DNA of 64,000 nt, taken from the NCBI RefSeq assembly GCF_033843265.1, contig NZ_JAWXRD010000003.1, forward strand, positions 124,001 through 188,000, given 5' to 3'. The first letter of the stretch is position 1. Each line of letters starts with the position of its first letter. The stretch comes from Scandinavium lactucae (GTDB taxonomy: Bacteria; Pseudomonadota; Gammaproteobacteria; Enterobacterales; Enterobacteriaceae). The translations under genes and the position numbers were made by a program. Below are positions 54,769-62,703 of this stretch, one piece after another. Below the pieces are notes generated by a model, which saw only the letters and a list, made by a program, of their open reading frames with translations, did not search any database and had not been told where the DNA came from.

Positions 54769-56142
54769 TTAATGATGTGAAAACCAGTTTAATTTATTAC
54801 GCAGTTCAACGACCCTGCCTACGATAATCAGCGCCGGGCTGGCAACCTGCTGCGCCAGAACGCTTAACTGGGCCAGTTCACCGCTGACCACGCGTTGGCT
54901 AACGGTAGTGCCGTTTTCCACCAGCGCGACAGGCATATCAAGCGGCATACCGTGTTCGGCGAGCTTGGCTTGTATGGTCGCGGCCTGATTCAATCCCATA
55001 TAGAACACCAGCGTTTGCTTCTCCGCCGCCAGGTTGTGCCAGTCGAGTTCGCTACCGGTTTTAAGATGACCCGTAACCAGTCGTACACTTTGCGCGTAAT
55101 CGCGATGAGTCAGCGGAATGCCGGCGTAAGCTGAACAGCCCGACGCCGCGGTGATGCCGGGCACCACCGAGAAGGGGAGCCCAGCCTGGCACAGCGTTTC
55201 CAGTTCTTCCCCACCGCGACCGAAAATAAACGGATCGCCGCCTTTGAGACGCACCACGCGTTTGCCTTTCTGCGCTTCCCGTAGCAGGATTTGGTTGATC
55301 TCTTCCTGCGGCACACAGTGATAGCCCGCGCGTTTGCCGACGAATACCCGGTCCGCATCGCGGCGTACCAGATTCATGATTTCATCCGATACCAGACGGT
55401 CATAAACCACGATGTCCGCCTGCTGGATTTGCTGTAAGCCTTTCAGCGTCAGCAGCCCGGCATCGCCCGGCCCGGCACCCACCAGCACCACTTCACCGCG
55501 GTTATCCAGCGGCGCGTCGAGCAACTGTTCAGTGATTTCTGCCACCGCTTTGGCGTCCTGATTCGCCAGCGATTGTGCCAGGCGATCGTTCACAAACAGT
55601 TTTTCCCAGAAGCGGCGACGGTCGCCCATGTTGGCAAAGTGTTGTTTTACCCGGCTGCGTAACTGTCCGGCAAAGTGTGCCACCTGACCCAGATGCTGCG
55701 GCAGCATCGCTTCGAGCTTTTCCCGCAGCAGGCGCGCCAGAACCGGAGATGTTCCACCGGACGAGACGGCCACCATTAGCGGGGAACGGTCGATAATCGA
55801 CGGCATGATGAAGCTGGCCTGTTTCGGGGCATCGACCACGTTACAGAAAATCCGGCGTTGCTCTGCTTCTGCGCTGACGCGGGCATTCACCGCATCGTCA
55901 TCGGTGGCGGCGATGGCCAGCCAACAGCAGTCGAGCAGCGCGCTATCAAACTCACCTTCCACCAGTGTGAGCCTTCCGTTATCGGCCCACACCTGAAACT
56001 GCGGCACGAAGTCTTTCGCGTTAACGGTCAGGCGAGCGCCCGCCTCGAGCAGCAGACGGGCTTTGCGTTCCGCCACGTCGCCGCCGCCGACTAACAGGCA
56101 GTCACGGTCGTGCAGCTGACAGAAAATGGGTAAGTGATCCAT
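54769..56142 (-). CDS. cysG: Siroheme synthase CysG (multifunctional)
   Basis: CysG makes siroheme from uroporphyrinogen III: C-terminal SUMT methyltransferase, then N-terminal NAD-dependent precorrin-2 dehydrogenase and ferrochelatase. The 457-aa length equals E. coli CysG. The N-terminal Rossmann motif is VGGGDVAERKA (17-27), the phosphoserine region is SSGGTSPV near 128, and the SUMT part starts VVLVGAGPGD near 216. It supplies the siroheme of NirB and lies 61 bases downstream of nirD; the nirC gene expected between them is missing. Confidence 0.97.
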   Translation of the reverse strand: MDHLPIFCQLHDRDCLLVGGGDVAERKARLLLEAGARLTVNAKDFVPQFQVWADNGRLTLVEGEFDSALLDCCWLAIAATDDDAVNARVSAEAEQRRIFCNVVDAPKQASFIMPSIIDRSPLMVAVSSGGTSPVLARLLREKLEAMLPQHLGQVAHFAGQLRSRVKQHFANMGDRRRFWEKLFVNDRLAQSLANQDAKAVAEITEQLLDAPLDNRGEVVLVGAGPGDAGLLTLKGLQQIQQADIVVYDRLVSDEIMNLVRRDADRVFVGKRAGYHCVPQEEINQILLREAQKGKRVVRLKGGDPFIFGRGGEELETLCQAGLPFSVVPGITAASGCSAYAGIPLTHRDYAQSVRLVTGHLKTGSELDWHNLAAEKQTLVFYMGLNQAATIQAKLAEHGMPLDMPVALVENGTTVSQRVVSGELAQLSVLAQQVASPALIIVGRVVELRNKLNWFSHH

Positions 56143-56172
56143 GGTGTCTCGCAGATACAGGAGGAAAACAAC

Positions 56173-56195
56173 TCCGGCGGCAGAATGCCGCCGGA
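56173..56195. repeat. Perfect hairpin in the nirD-cysG gap
   Basis: TCCGGCGGCA and TGCCGCCGGA form a perfect 10-base stem with loop GAA. On the minus strand only a weak T-rich stretch follows. It occupies the place where nirC lies in E. coli. It could reduce read-through into cysG or protect the nirBD mRNA end. Confidence 0.65.
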
Positions 56196-56203
56196 AGGGG
56201 TTA

Positions 56204-56527
56204 TCAGGCTTTCAATTGTACCTGACCGTCTTTCACGCGCACCTCAAAATGTGCAATGGAGTGACTTTCATCTTCCATGCACAACCCGTCACTGAGACGG
56301 AAACGCTGTTTTTTCAACGGACTGGCGACCCACAGCTCGCCGTTGTGCTCGGCGATCAGGCCGCGAGACAGCACGCTGGACTCGAAGAACGGGTCGATGT
56401 TGCTGATGGCGAAAAGCTGTTGGTCATGATGCGGGCGGAAAATGGCCACCTGTTCCTGACCAAGCAGTGCGCAAACGCCGGTTGCGGGCAGAATAGCGTC
56501 GATATTACAGATAGTTACCCAGCTCAT
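56204..56527 (-). CDS. nirD: Nitrite reductase (NADH) small subunit
   Basis: NirD is the Rieske-like small subunit of the cytoplasmic NADH-dependent nitrite reductase. The 107-aa product (E. coli 108) begins MSWVTICNIDAI and has the Rieske-type fold without the full set of cluster ligands, as is normal for NirD. It overlaps the nirB stop by four bases. Confidence 0.95.
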   Translation of the reverse strand: MSWVTICNIDAILPATGVCALLGQEQVAIFRPHHDQQLFAISNIDPFFESSVLSRGLIAEHNGELWVASPLKKQRFRLSDGLCMEDESHSIAHFEVRVKDGQVQLKA

Positions 56528-59067
56528 ACGTTTTCCTCCACCAGAGTGACCGGGATGCGCTCGTACGGCGTGGCCGGGCGATGCTGTTGACGTTCAGGCA
56601 CAATCTGCACGTTCGGGTCGCGCTGTGCGCTGTTCACGAAGTGTTTAAAGCGACCCTGCGCCGCCGGATCGTTGACGGTCTCGGTCCATTCGCAGGCGAA
56701 CAGGTCGCGCAGGCGCGCCAGTTCTTCTTCCAGATGATCGTTCAGGCCGAGCTTATCGTCGATGATAACGGCTTTCAGGTAGTCGATACCGCCTTCCAGA
56801 TTATCGAGCCACGGCGCGGTACGGGTCAGTTTATCTGCGGTGCGGATGTAGAACATCATGAAGCGGTCGAGATATTTGATCAGTGTTTCTTTATCGAGAT
56901 CGGCGGCCAGCAGATCCGCGTGACGCGGCTTCATGCCGCCGTTGCCGCAGACGTACAGGTTCCAGCCTTTTTCGGTCGCGATGATGCCGACATCTTTGCC
57001 CTGCGCTTCCGCACATTCGCGGGTACAGCCGGACACGCCGAACTTCATTTTGTGCGGGGTGCGGATACCCTTGTAGCGGTGTTCCAGCTCGACGCCGAAG
57101 CCCACGCTGTCGCCCACGCCGTAGCGGCACCAGGTGCTGCCGACGCAGGTTTTCGCCATTCGCAGTGCTTTGGCATAGGCATGACCGGTTTCAAATCCGG
57201 CTTCAATCAGCTGACGCCAGATTTCCGGCAGGTCATCTTTCTGCGCGCCGAACAGGCCGATACGCTGAGAGCCGGTGATTTTGGTGTAAAGATTAAAATC
57301 TTGTGCAATACGACCGACTGCCATCAGGCCGTCCGGGGTGATTTCGCCGCCGGGAGAACGTGGGATAACCGAGTAGGTACCGTCTTTCTGAATGTTGGCG
57401 AGGAAGTTGTCGTTGGTATCCTGCAACGGCGTGTGCTGTGGTTTGAGCACGTACTCATTCCAGCAGGAGGCCAGCAGGGAACCGACGGTCGGCTTACACA
57501 CTTCGCAGCCGTAACCTTTGCCATATTTTTTCAGCAGGTCGTCGAAGGTTTTGATGCCTTCCACGCGAATCAGGTGATACAGCTCCTGGCGGGAGAAGGC
57601 GAAGTGTTCGCAGAGGTTGTGGTTGACCTCAATGCCCTGTTTCGCCAGTTCTGCATTCAGCACCTGCGTAACCAGGGGAATACAGCCGCCGCAGCCAGTC
57701 CCGGCTTTGGTTTCGGCTTTCAGTGCCGCCACGGTGTGACACCCGTTGTTGATGGCGCTGACGAGATCACCTTTAGTGACGTCGAAGCAGGAACAAATCT
57801 GCGCGCTGTCTGGCAGTTTATCGACGCCGATCGCCGGTTTGCCGCCCGCTGCATGAGCAGGCAGGATCAGTGCATCCGGATTTTCCGGCAGCTCAATGGC
57901 ATTCAGCACCAGCTGCAGCAGGTTGCCGAAGTCGCTGGTATCACCGACCAGCACCGCACCGAGCAGGGTTTTGTTATCCGGGCTGACGATCAGACGTTTG
58001 TAGACTTCTTTGCTTTCGTCGAGGTACACGTAGCTGCGTGCGCCTGGGGTGCGACCATGCGCATCGCCAATCCCGCCGACGTCGACGCCGAGCAGTTTCA
58101 GCTTGGCGCTGAGATCTGCGCCTTCAAACACGTTTGCTTTGCCGAGAATATGATCGACCGCCACCTGCGCCATTTTGTAGCCCGGTGCGACCAGGCCGTA
58201 CACGCGGTTGTTCCAGCTGGCGCATTCGCCGATGGCGTAGATATCCGGGTCGGAGGTCTGGCAGGTGTCATTCACCATGATGCCGCCGCGCTGGCCGGTT
58301 GCCAGGCCACACTGGGTTGCCAGTTTGTCTCGGGGACGAATGCCGGTAGAGAAGACGATAAAATCGATTTCGAGCTCGCTGCCATCGGCAAAGCGCATGG
58401 TTTTACGCGCTTCGGTGCCTTCCTGGACGATCTCTTTGGTGTTCTTGCTGGTGTGAACTTTTACGCCGAGGCTTTCGATTTTGCGCTTCAGCTGGTCGCC
58501 GCCCATCGGGTCGAGCTGCTCTGCCATCAGCATTGGGGCAAATTCGATCACGTGGGTTTCGACGCCGAGGTTCTTCAGTGCGCCAGCCGCTTCGAGACCG
58601 AGCAGACCACCGCCGACCACCGCGCCGCGTTTGCTGCGACGGGCGCAGGCTTCGATGGCGTTCAAATCTTCGATGGTGCGGTAAACAAAGCAGTCCTGGG
58701 TATCAGAGCCTTTGATCGGCGGGATCCACGGATAGGAACCGGTCGCCATGATCAGTTTGTCGTAAAACACCGACCGACCCGCACTTGAGTGAATCACCTT
58801 TTCCTGACGGTTAATGGTGATAGCGCGTTCGCCAATCAGCACCTTAACGCCATGCTTCTCGTAGAACCCTTCGCGAACCAGCGAAAGTTCTTCCGCCGTG
58901 TGGTGAGAGAAGTAAGATGAGAGATGCACGCGGTCGTAGGCGATACGGGGTTCTTCACAGAAGACGGTAATCTCAAACTGATCTGCCGGGGCTTTATCGA
59001 GAAGATCCTCAATAAAGCGGTGGCCGACCATGCCGTTACCGATAATAGCGAGTCTGACTTTGCTCAT
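56524..59067 (-). CDS. nirB: Nitrite reductase (NADH) large subunit
   Basis: NirB reduces nitrite to ammonium in the cytoplasm during anaerobic growth. The 847-aa product (E. coli 847) has FAD and NADH domains (IGNGMVGHRF; GGGLLGLEAAGAL), a BFD-type [2Fe-2S] region (CSCFDV..CGGC) and a second BFD-like part (CEVCKP), and the siroheme/[4Fe-4S] domain with CVGSTWCRYG and GVSGCTREC. A conserved FNR plus NarL/NarP promoter lies upstream. Confidence 0.97.
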   Translation of the reverse strand: MSKVRLAIIGNGMVGHRFIEDLLDKAPADQFEITVFCEEPRIAYDRVHLSSYFSHHTAEELSLVREGFYEKHGVKVLIGERAITINRQEKVIHSSAGRSVFYDKLIMATGSYPWIPPIKGSDTQDCFVYRTIEDLNAIEACARRSKRGAVVGGGLLGLEAAGALKNLGVETHVIEFAPMLMAEQLDPMGGDQLKRKIESLGVKVHTSKNTKEIVQEGTEARKTMRFADGSELEIDFIVFSTGIRPRDKLATQCGLATGQRGGIMVNDTCQTSDPDIYAIGECASWNNRVYGLVAPGYKMAQVAVDHILGKANVFEGADLSAKLKLLGVDVGGIGDAHGRTPGARSYVYLDESKEVYKRLIVSPDNKTLLGAVLVGDTSDFGNLLQLVLNAIELPENPDALILPAHAAGGKPAIGVDKLPDSAQICSCFDVTKGDLVSAINNGCHTVAALKAETKAGTGCGGCIPLVTQVLNAELAKQGIEVNHNLCEHFAFSRQELYHLIRVEGIKTFDDLLKKYGKGYGCEVCKPTVGSLLASCWNEYVLKPQHTPLQDTNDNFLANIQKDGTYSVIPRSPGGEITPDGLMAVGRIAQDFNLYTKITGSQRIGLFGAQKDDLPEIWRQLIEAGFETGHAYAKALRMAKTCVGSTWCRYGVGDSVGFGVELEHRYKGIRTPHKMKFGVSGCTRECAEAQGKDVGIIATEKGWNLYVCGNGGMKPRHADLLAADLDKETLIKYLDRFMMFYIRTADKLTRTAPWLDNLEGGIDYLKAVIIDDKLGLNDHLEEELARLRDLFACEWTETVNDPAAQGRFKHFVNSAQRDPNVQIVPERQQHRPATPYERIPVTLVEENV

Positions 59068-59095
59068 TTTTGCCTCGATTTCTTTTCTATTACCG

Positions 59096-59139
59096 CCTAC
59101 CTTAACGATTCAGCTACGTTACTTATTGATGTGAATCAA
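59096..59139 (-). promoter_or_regulatory. FNR-dependent nirB promoter
   Basis: The FNR site at 59126-59139 (TTGATGTGAATCAA; minus strand TTGATTCACATCAA) fits TTGAT-N4-ATCAA perfectly. A minus-strand -10 region (CGTTAAGGT, about 59096-59104) follows at class-II spacing (site centre near -41.5). The downstream bases match the E. coli nirB promoter as I recall it. Confidence 0.88.
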
Positions 59140-59152
59140 ATACGCCTTTACC

Positions 59153-59168
59153 TACTCCCTAATGGGTA
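59153..59168. promoter_or_regulatory. NarL/NarP 7-2-7 site upstream of nirB
   Basis: On the minus strand TACCCAT-TA-GGGAGTA is an inverted pair of NarL/NarP heptamers (TACYYMT) separated by two bases. Its centre is 28 bases upstream of the FNR site centre, exactly the -69.5 to -41.5 spacing of E. coli nirB. It fits nitrate/nitrite activation. Confidence 0.85.
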
Positions 59169-59257
59169 GATAATTGATTTGTCAGGATTTTTATAAGTTA
59201 CGGAAATGCCAGAAGTTTCTCTGTTGCTGAAAAAATGCACAAAATGTGGGGGTAATA

Positions 59258-60574
59258 ATGAGCACGACACCGTTATGGATTATCGAGAATGTGCGTTTGC
59301 CGGGGCGCGAAGGACTGTGGCAGCTGGGGATTGAAAACGGGCGTTTCCAGTCCATCACACCGATGGCGGAAACCCGACACGAAAGTTTGGAAGTGCTCAA
59401 CGCACGCGGCGGGCTGGCGATCCCCCCGTTTATCGAACCACATATTCATCTCGATACCACCCAAACCGCCGGGGAGCCTAACTGGAATCAATCTGGCACA
59501 CTGTTTGAAGGCATTGAGCGTTGGGCTGAGCGCAAGGCAATGCTTACCCACGAAGACGTAAAAGCCCGGGCGTGGAAAACGCTGAAATGGCAAATTGCCA
59601 ACGGCATTCAGTTCGTGCGTACCCACGTGGACGTATCCGACCCGACCCTGACCGCGTTGAAAGCCATGCTGGAAGTGAAGCAGGAAGTGGCCCCGTGGGT
59701 AGAGTTGCAGATTGTGGCCTTTCCACAGGAGGGGATCCTCTCGTACCCTGATGGCGCGGCGCTGCTGGAGAAAGCGCTGCAGCTCGGTGCGGATGTGGTG
59801 GGTGCCATCCCGCATTTCGAATTTACCCGCGAGTATGGGGTGGAGTCGCTGCACATCGCCTTTGCGCTGGCGAAGAAATATGACCGGCCGCTGGATATAC
59901 ATTGCGATGAAATCGACGATGAACAGTCGCGGTTTGTCGAGACCGTCGCGGCGCTGGCGCTCAAAGAGGACATTGGCCCGCGTGTGACCGCCAGCCATAC
60001 CACCGCCATGCACTCCTATAACGGGGCGTATACCTCGCGGCTGTTCCGCTTGCTCAAACTGTCGGGGATTAACTTTGTCGCCAACCCGCTGGTGAATATT
60101 CATCTGCAAGGGCGGTTCGATGATTACCCGAAACGCCGGGGTATCACGCGGGTGAAGGAGTTGCTGGGCGCAGGGATTAACGTCTGCTTTGGTCATGATG
60201 ATGTGTTTGACCCGTGGTACCCGCTGGGCACAGGCAATATGTTGCAGGTGCTGCATATGGGGCTGCATGTATGTCAGATGATGGGCTATCAGCAAATTAA
60301 TGACGGGCTGCACCTGATTACCCATAACAGCGCCAGAACCTTTGGCCTGACGGATTATGGGATTGAGGTCGGTAACACAGCGAACCTGATTATCCTCCCG
60401 GCAGAAAACGGGTTTGAAGCGGTGCGCTGTCAGGTGCCGGTTCGCTGGTCGATTCGCCAGGGGCGGGTGATTGCGAGCACCCAACTGGCGCAAACCTGGG
60501 TGCAGATGGATAACGGCGGGGAAGAGGTGTTCTTTACGCGGAACAGCCCCTTTACCGGTGGTAAAGGGGCGTAG
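59258..60574 (+). CDS. codA: Cytosine deaminase
   Basis: CodA deaminates cytosine to uracil for pyrimidine salvage. The 438-aa product (E. coli about 427) is very similar to E. coli CodA; metal ligands are visible as His62 and His64 (EPHIHLD), His215, Glu218 (HCDEIDD), His247 (ASHTTAM) and Asp314 (GHDDVFDP). The start at 59258 follows GGGGGT at a good distance. No codB permease gene is near. It is divergent from nirB and converges on tsgA. The C-terminal tail FTRNSPFTGGKGA is not like E. coli and is encoded by a perfect hairpin. Confidence 0.95.
   Translation: MSTTPLWIIENVRLPGREGLWQLGIENGRFQSITPMAETRHESLEVLNARGGLAIPPFIEPHIHLDTTQTAGEPNWNQSGTLFEGIERWAERKAMLTHEDVKARAWKTLKWQIANGIQFVRTHVDVSDPTLTALKAMLEVKQEVAPWVELQIVAFPQEGILSYPDGAALLEKALQLGADVVGAIPHFEFTREYGVESLHIAFALAKKYDRPLDIHCDEIDDEQSRFVETVAALALKEDIGPRVTASHTTAMHSYNGAYTSRLFRLLKLSGINFVANPLVNIHLQGRFDDYPKRRGITRVKELLGAGINVCFGHDDVFDPWYPLGTGNMLQVLHMGLHVCQMMGYQQINDGLHLITHNSARTFGLTDYGIEVGNTANLIILPAENGFEAVRCQVPVRWSIRQGRVIASTQLAQTWVQMDNGGEEVFFTRNSPFTGGKGA
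60546..60570. repeat. Perfect hairpin overlapping the codA 3' end
   Basis: GCCCCTTTACC and GGTAAAGGGGC form an 11-base perfect stem with loop GGT, inside the last codons of codA. No T-run follows on either strand. It lies at the codA-tsgA convergent junction and may stall or protect transcripts of both genes. Confidence 0.6.
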
Positions 60575-60582
60575 GGCAAAAC

Positions 60583-61767
60583 TTAGTGGTTTGCTGCCGC
60601 CGCATTATGCTGGCGGTGACGGCTCACAAAGCCCAGCACCAGACACATCACGAAGACCACCGCGTACAGACCGTTGGCGGTATGCAGCGCCGCCAGCGGG
60701 CCGCTGTGGGCCACAATTGGGCCGGTGACCACGAAGGTCAGCATGGTGCCGATGGTGCCGCAGGTCAGGACGAAGTTCACCAGCTTCGGCGAGGCGACTT
60801 TCGTCTGCAAGGAGCCGAGGGTGATGATGGAGGTGTAAATGGCACTGGAGAAGAAGCCCAGGGTCAGAATGAACCACGGCATGTGCTCCGGCGAACCGTT
60901 GATGAACAGGTACATCAGCACCGTGGCCATACCTGCCAGCACGGTCAAAATACGCTGCAAATCGAAGAAGCGCAGGATGAAGCTGAACGCCCACATGCCG
61001 AACATATACGACATCCAGAAGTCACTCACCAGCTGCCCGGCATCACCGAGGCTCATACCCAGACCTTTGGCATATTCCGGCACCCAGGAGATAAAGCCCA
61101 GCTGGCCGAGGATGTAGCACAGCGCCGCCACCGACAGGAACAGCACGCCGATACCCCATTTCTCTTTTGCCACCGGCTGCGCGCTGGTTTCGGCTTTATT
61201 ACCCAGAACCGGGAAATCACAGCCGAAGGTCAGTCCGAAAATCGCGACATACACCAGCCCGATGCAGGCATACACCCAGTACCACTCGATGCTACGCGCC
61301 AGTAGCCAGGCGGCAACCATTGGGAAAATCATCCCGGCCATGCTGAAGAAGGAGTCGGTAAACAGCAGGCGTGCGCCGCGCTGACGGCCTTCATACATGT
61401 GAGTAATCAGGAACGTACCGATCGACATGGTTATCCCGCTGACCAGCCCGAGCACGAACATCGAGGCGGAGAACAGGGCAAGGCTGTGGCTGGTCATCAG
61501 ACCGGCGATGGCAAGCACCATCAAAATAAAGCCGAAACGCAGTTGAGTTTTCAGCGGCACGATTTCCATCAGCCAGGCGTTGAGGAAGATAGAAATCAAA
61601 ATCCCGGCGTTCAGGAAGGTAAAGGTATTGCTCATGCTGGAGACCGGCAGATGGAAATAATCGGCGATATTTCCCATCACCATACCGGTGACAATAACCA
61701 ATGCCCCGGTCAGGGCGTAGGAGAAAAAGCTGATCCATGTGAGCTTGATGCGGTTGCTGTTAGTCAT
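60583..61767 (-). CDS. tsgA: MFS transporter TsgA
   Basis: TsgA is a 12-helix major-facilitator protein of unknown substrate, linked by name to tellurite/selenite growth. The 394-aa product (E. coli 393) has the MFS loops and the family start MTNSNRIKLTWISFFSYALT. It converges on codA and is divergent from ppiA. In E. coli it directly precedes nirB on the map; here codA lies between. Confidence 0.94.
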   Translation of the reverse strand: MTNSNRIKLTWISFFSYALTGALVIVTGMVMGNIADYFHLPVSSMSNTFTFLNAGILISIFLNAWLMEIVPLKTQLRFGFILMVLAIAGLMTSHSLALFSASMFVLGLVSGITMSIGTFLITHMYEGRQRGARLLFTDSFFSMAGMIFPMVAAWLLARSIEWYWVYACIGLVYVAIFGLTFGCDFPVLGNKAETSAQPVAKEKWGIGVLFLSVAALCYILGQLGFISWVPEYAKGLGMSLGDAGQLVSDFWMSYMFGMWAFSFILRFFDLQRILTVLAGMATVLMYLFINGSPEHMPWFILTLGFFSSAIYTSIITLGSLQTKVASPKLVNFVLTCGTIGTMLTFVVTGPIVAHSGPLAALHTANGLYAVVFVMCLVLGFVSRHRQHNAAAANH

Positions 61768-61888
61768 GACTGGCCTGTGTACAGAACGGTAAAACGCATT
61801 GACAATGCGCGGGGTGGGCAGATTTTATGCATTACAGTGACGGAGGCAAAGGTTTATTCTGAAAACGATGAAATAATTCCGAATCTAT

Positions 61889-61904
61889 CGTGATATTAAT
61901 CACG
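61889..61904. promoter_or_regulatory. CRP site upstream of ppiA
   Basis: CGTGA-TATTAA-TCACG is a perfect palindrome with the GTGA-N6-TCAC core of CRP. It lies in the 280-base gap between divergent tsgA and ppiA, about 145 bases upstream of ppiA. E. coli ppiA is known to respond to CRP and CytR. I see no other clear site in this gap. Confidence 0.6.
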
Positions 61905-62047
61905 ATTTTTTGCCGGAGTGCTGCCTGCTGACGAAGTAATAAATGTCACAAATACGTAAACTTTAGTAAAAGGCTGGTCTGCGCGTCGAGAGCCTTTTAG
62001 AATCAAGCGATTCGCAGGCTCTCTCGTTCCCGTTTTAAGGAATTCAC

Positions 62048-62620
62048 ATGCTCAAATCTACTCTGGCTGCCGTGGCGGCTGTACTTGCAATGTCGGCTAT
62101 CTCTCCCGTTGCTCTGGCTGCTCCAGCCTCCCCGCACGTCCTGCTGACCACCTCCGCCGGTAATATCGAGCTGGAGCTGAACAGCCAGAAAGCGCCGGTT
62201 TCCGTCGAGAACTTCGTGAGCTATGTGAACAGTGGTTTTTATAACAACACCACTTTCCACCGCGTTATCCCAGGCTTCATGATTCAGGGTGGCGGTTTCA
62301 CCGAGCAGATGCAGCAGAAGCAGCCAAACCCGCCGATTAAAAACGAAGCTGACAATGGCCTGCGTAACACTCGCGGCACCATTTCTATGGCGCGTACTGC
62401 GGATAAAGATAGCGCCACCAGCCAGTTCTTTATCAACGTAGCGGATAACGCCTTCCTCGACCACGGCCAGCGTGACTTTGGCTACGCGGTATTTGGTAAA
62501 GTGGTGAAAGGGATGGACGTGGCTGACAAGATTTCTCAGGTCGCCTCCCATGACGTCGGTCCTTACCAGAATGTGCCGACAAAACCGGTTGTTATCCTTT
62601 CTGCGAAAGTCCTGCCGTAA
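62048..62620 (+). CDS. ppiA: Periplasmic peptidyl-prolyl cis-trans isomerase A
   Basis: PpiA is a periplasmic cyclophilin. The 190-aa length equals E. coli PpiA. It has a signal peptide ending near residue 24 (SPVALA-AP) and the cyclophilin core (FHRVIPGFMIQGGGF, residues SMARTADKDSATSQFFIN region). It begins after AAGGAA. The yhfG-fic fusion follows after 83 bases. Confidence 0.96.
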   Translation: MLKSTLAAVAAVLAMSAISPVALAAPASPHVLLTTSAGNIELELNSQKAPVSVENFVSYVNSGFYNNTTFHRVIPGFMIQGGGFTEQMQQKQPNPPIKNEADNGLRNTRGTISMARTADKDSATSQFFINVADNAFLDHGQRDFGYAVFGKVVKGMDVADKISQVASHDVGPYQNVPTKPVVILSAKVLP

Positions 62621-62703
62621 ACCTTCTCAGTCGGGGCCTTCCTGCGTGATCCGAAATTGCTGCTTATACTTGTGGCAAAAGCGGAACCGTCAGGGAGGTC
62701 CAG

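Noticed and set aside
56581..58788. Open frame of 735 codons antisense to nirB
   Set aside because: It is the mirror of nirB in a GC-rich, codon-biased gene. The protein has no recognisable domain, and nirB on the other strand has full motifs.
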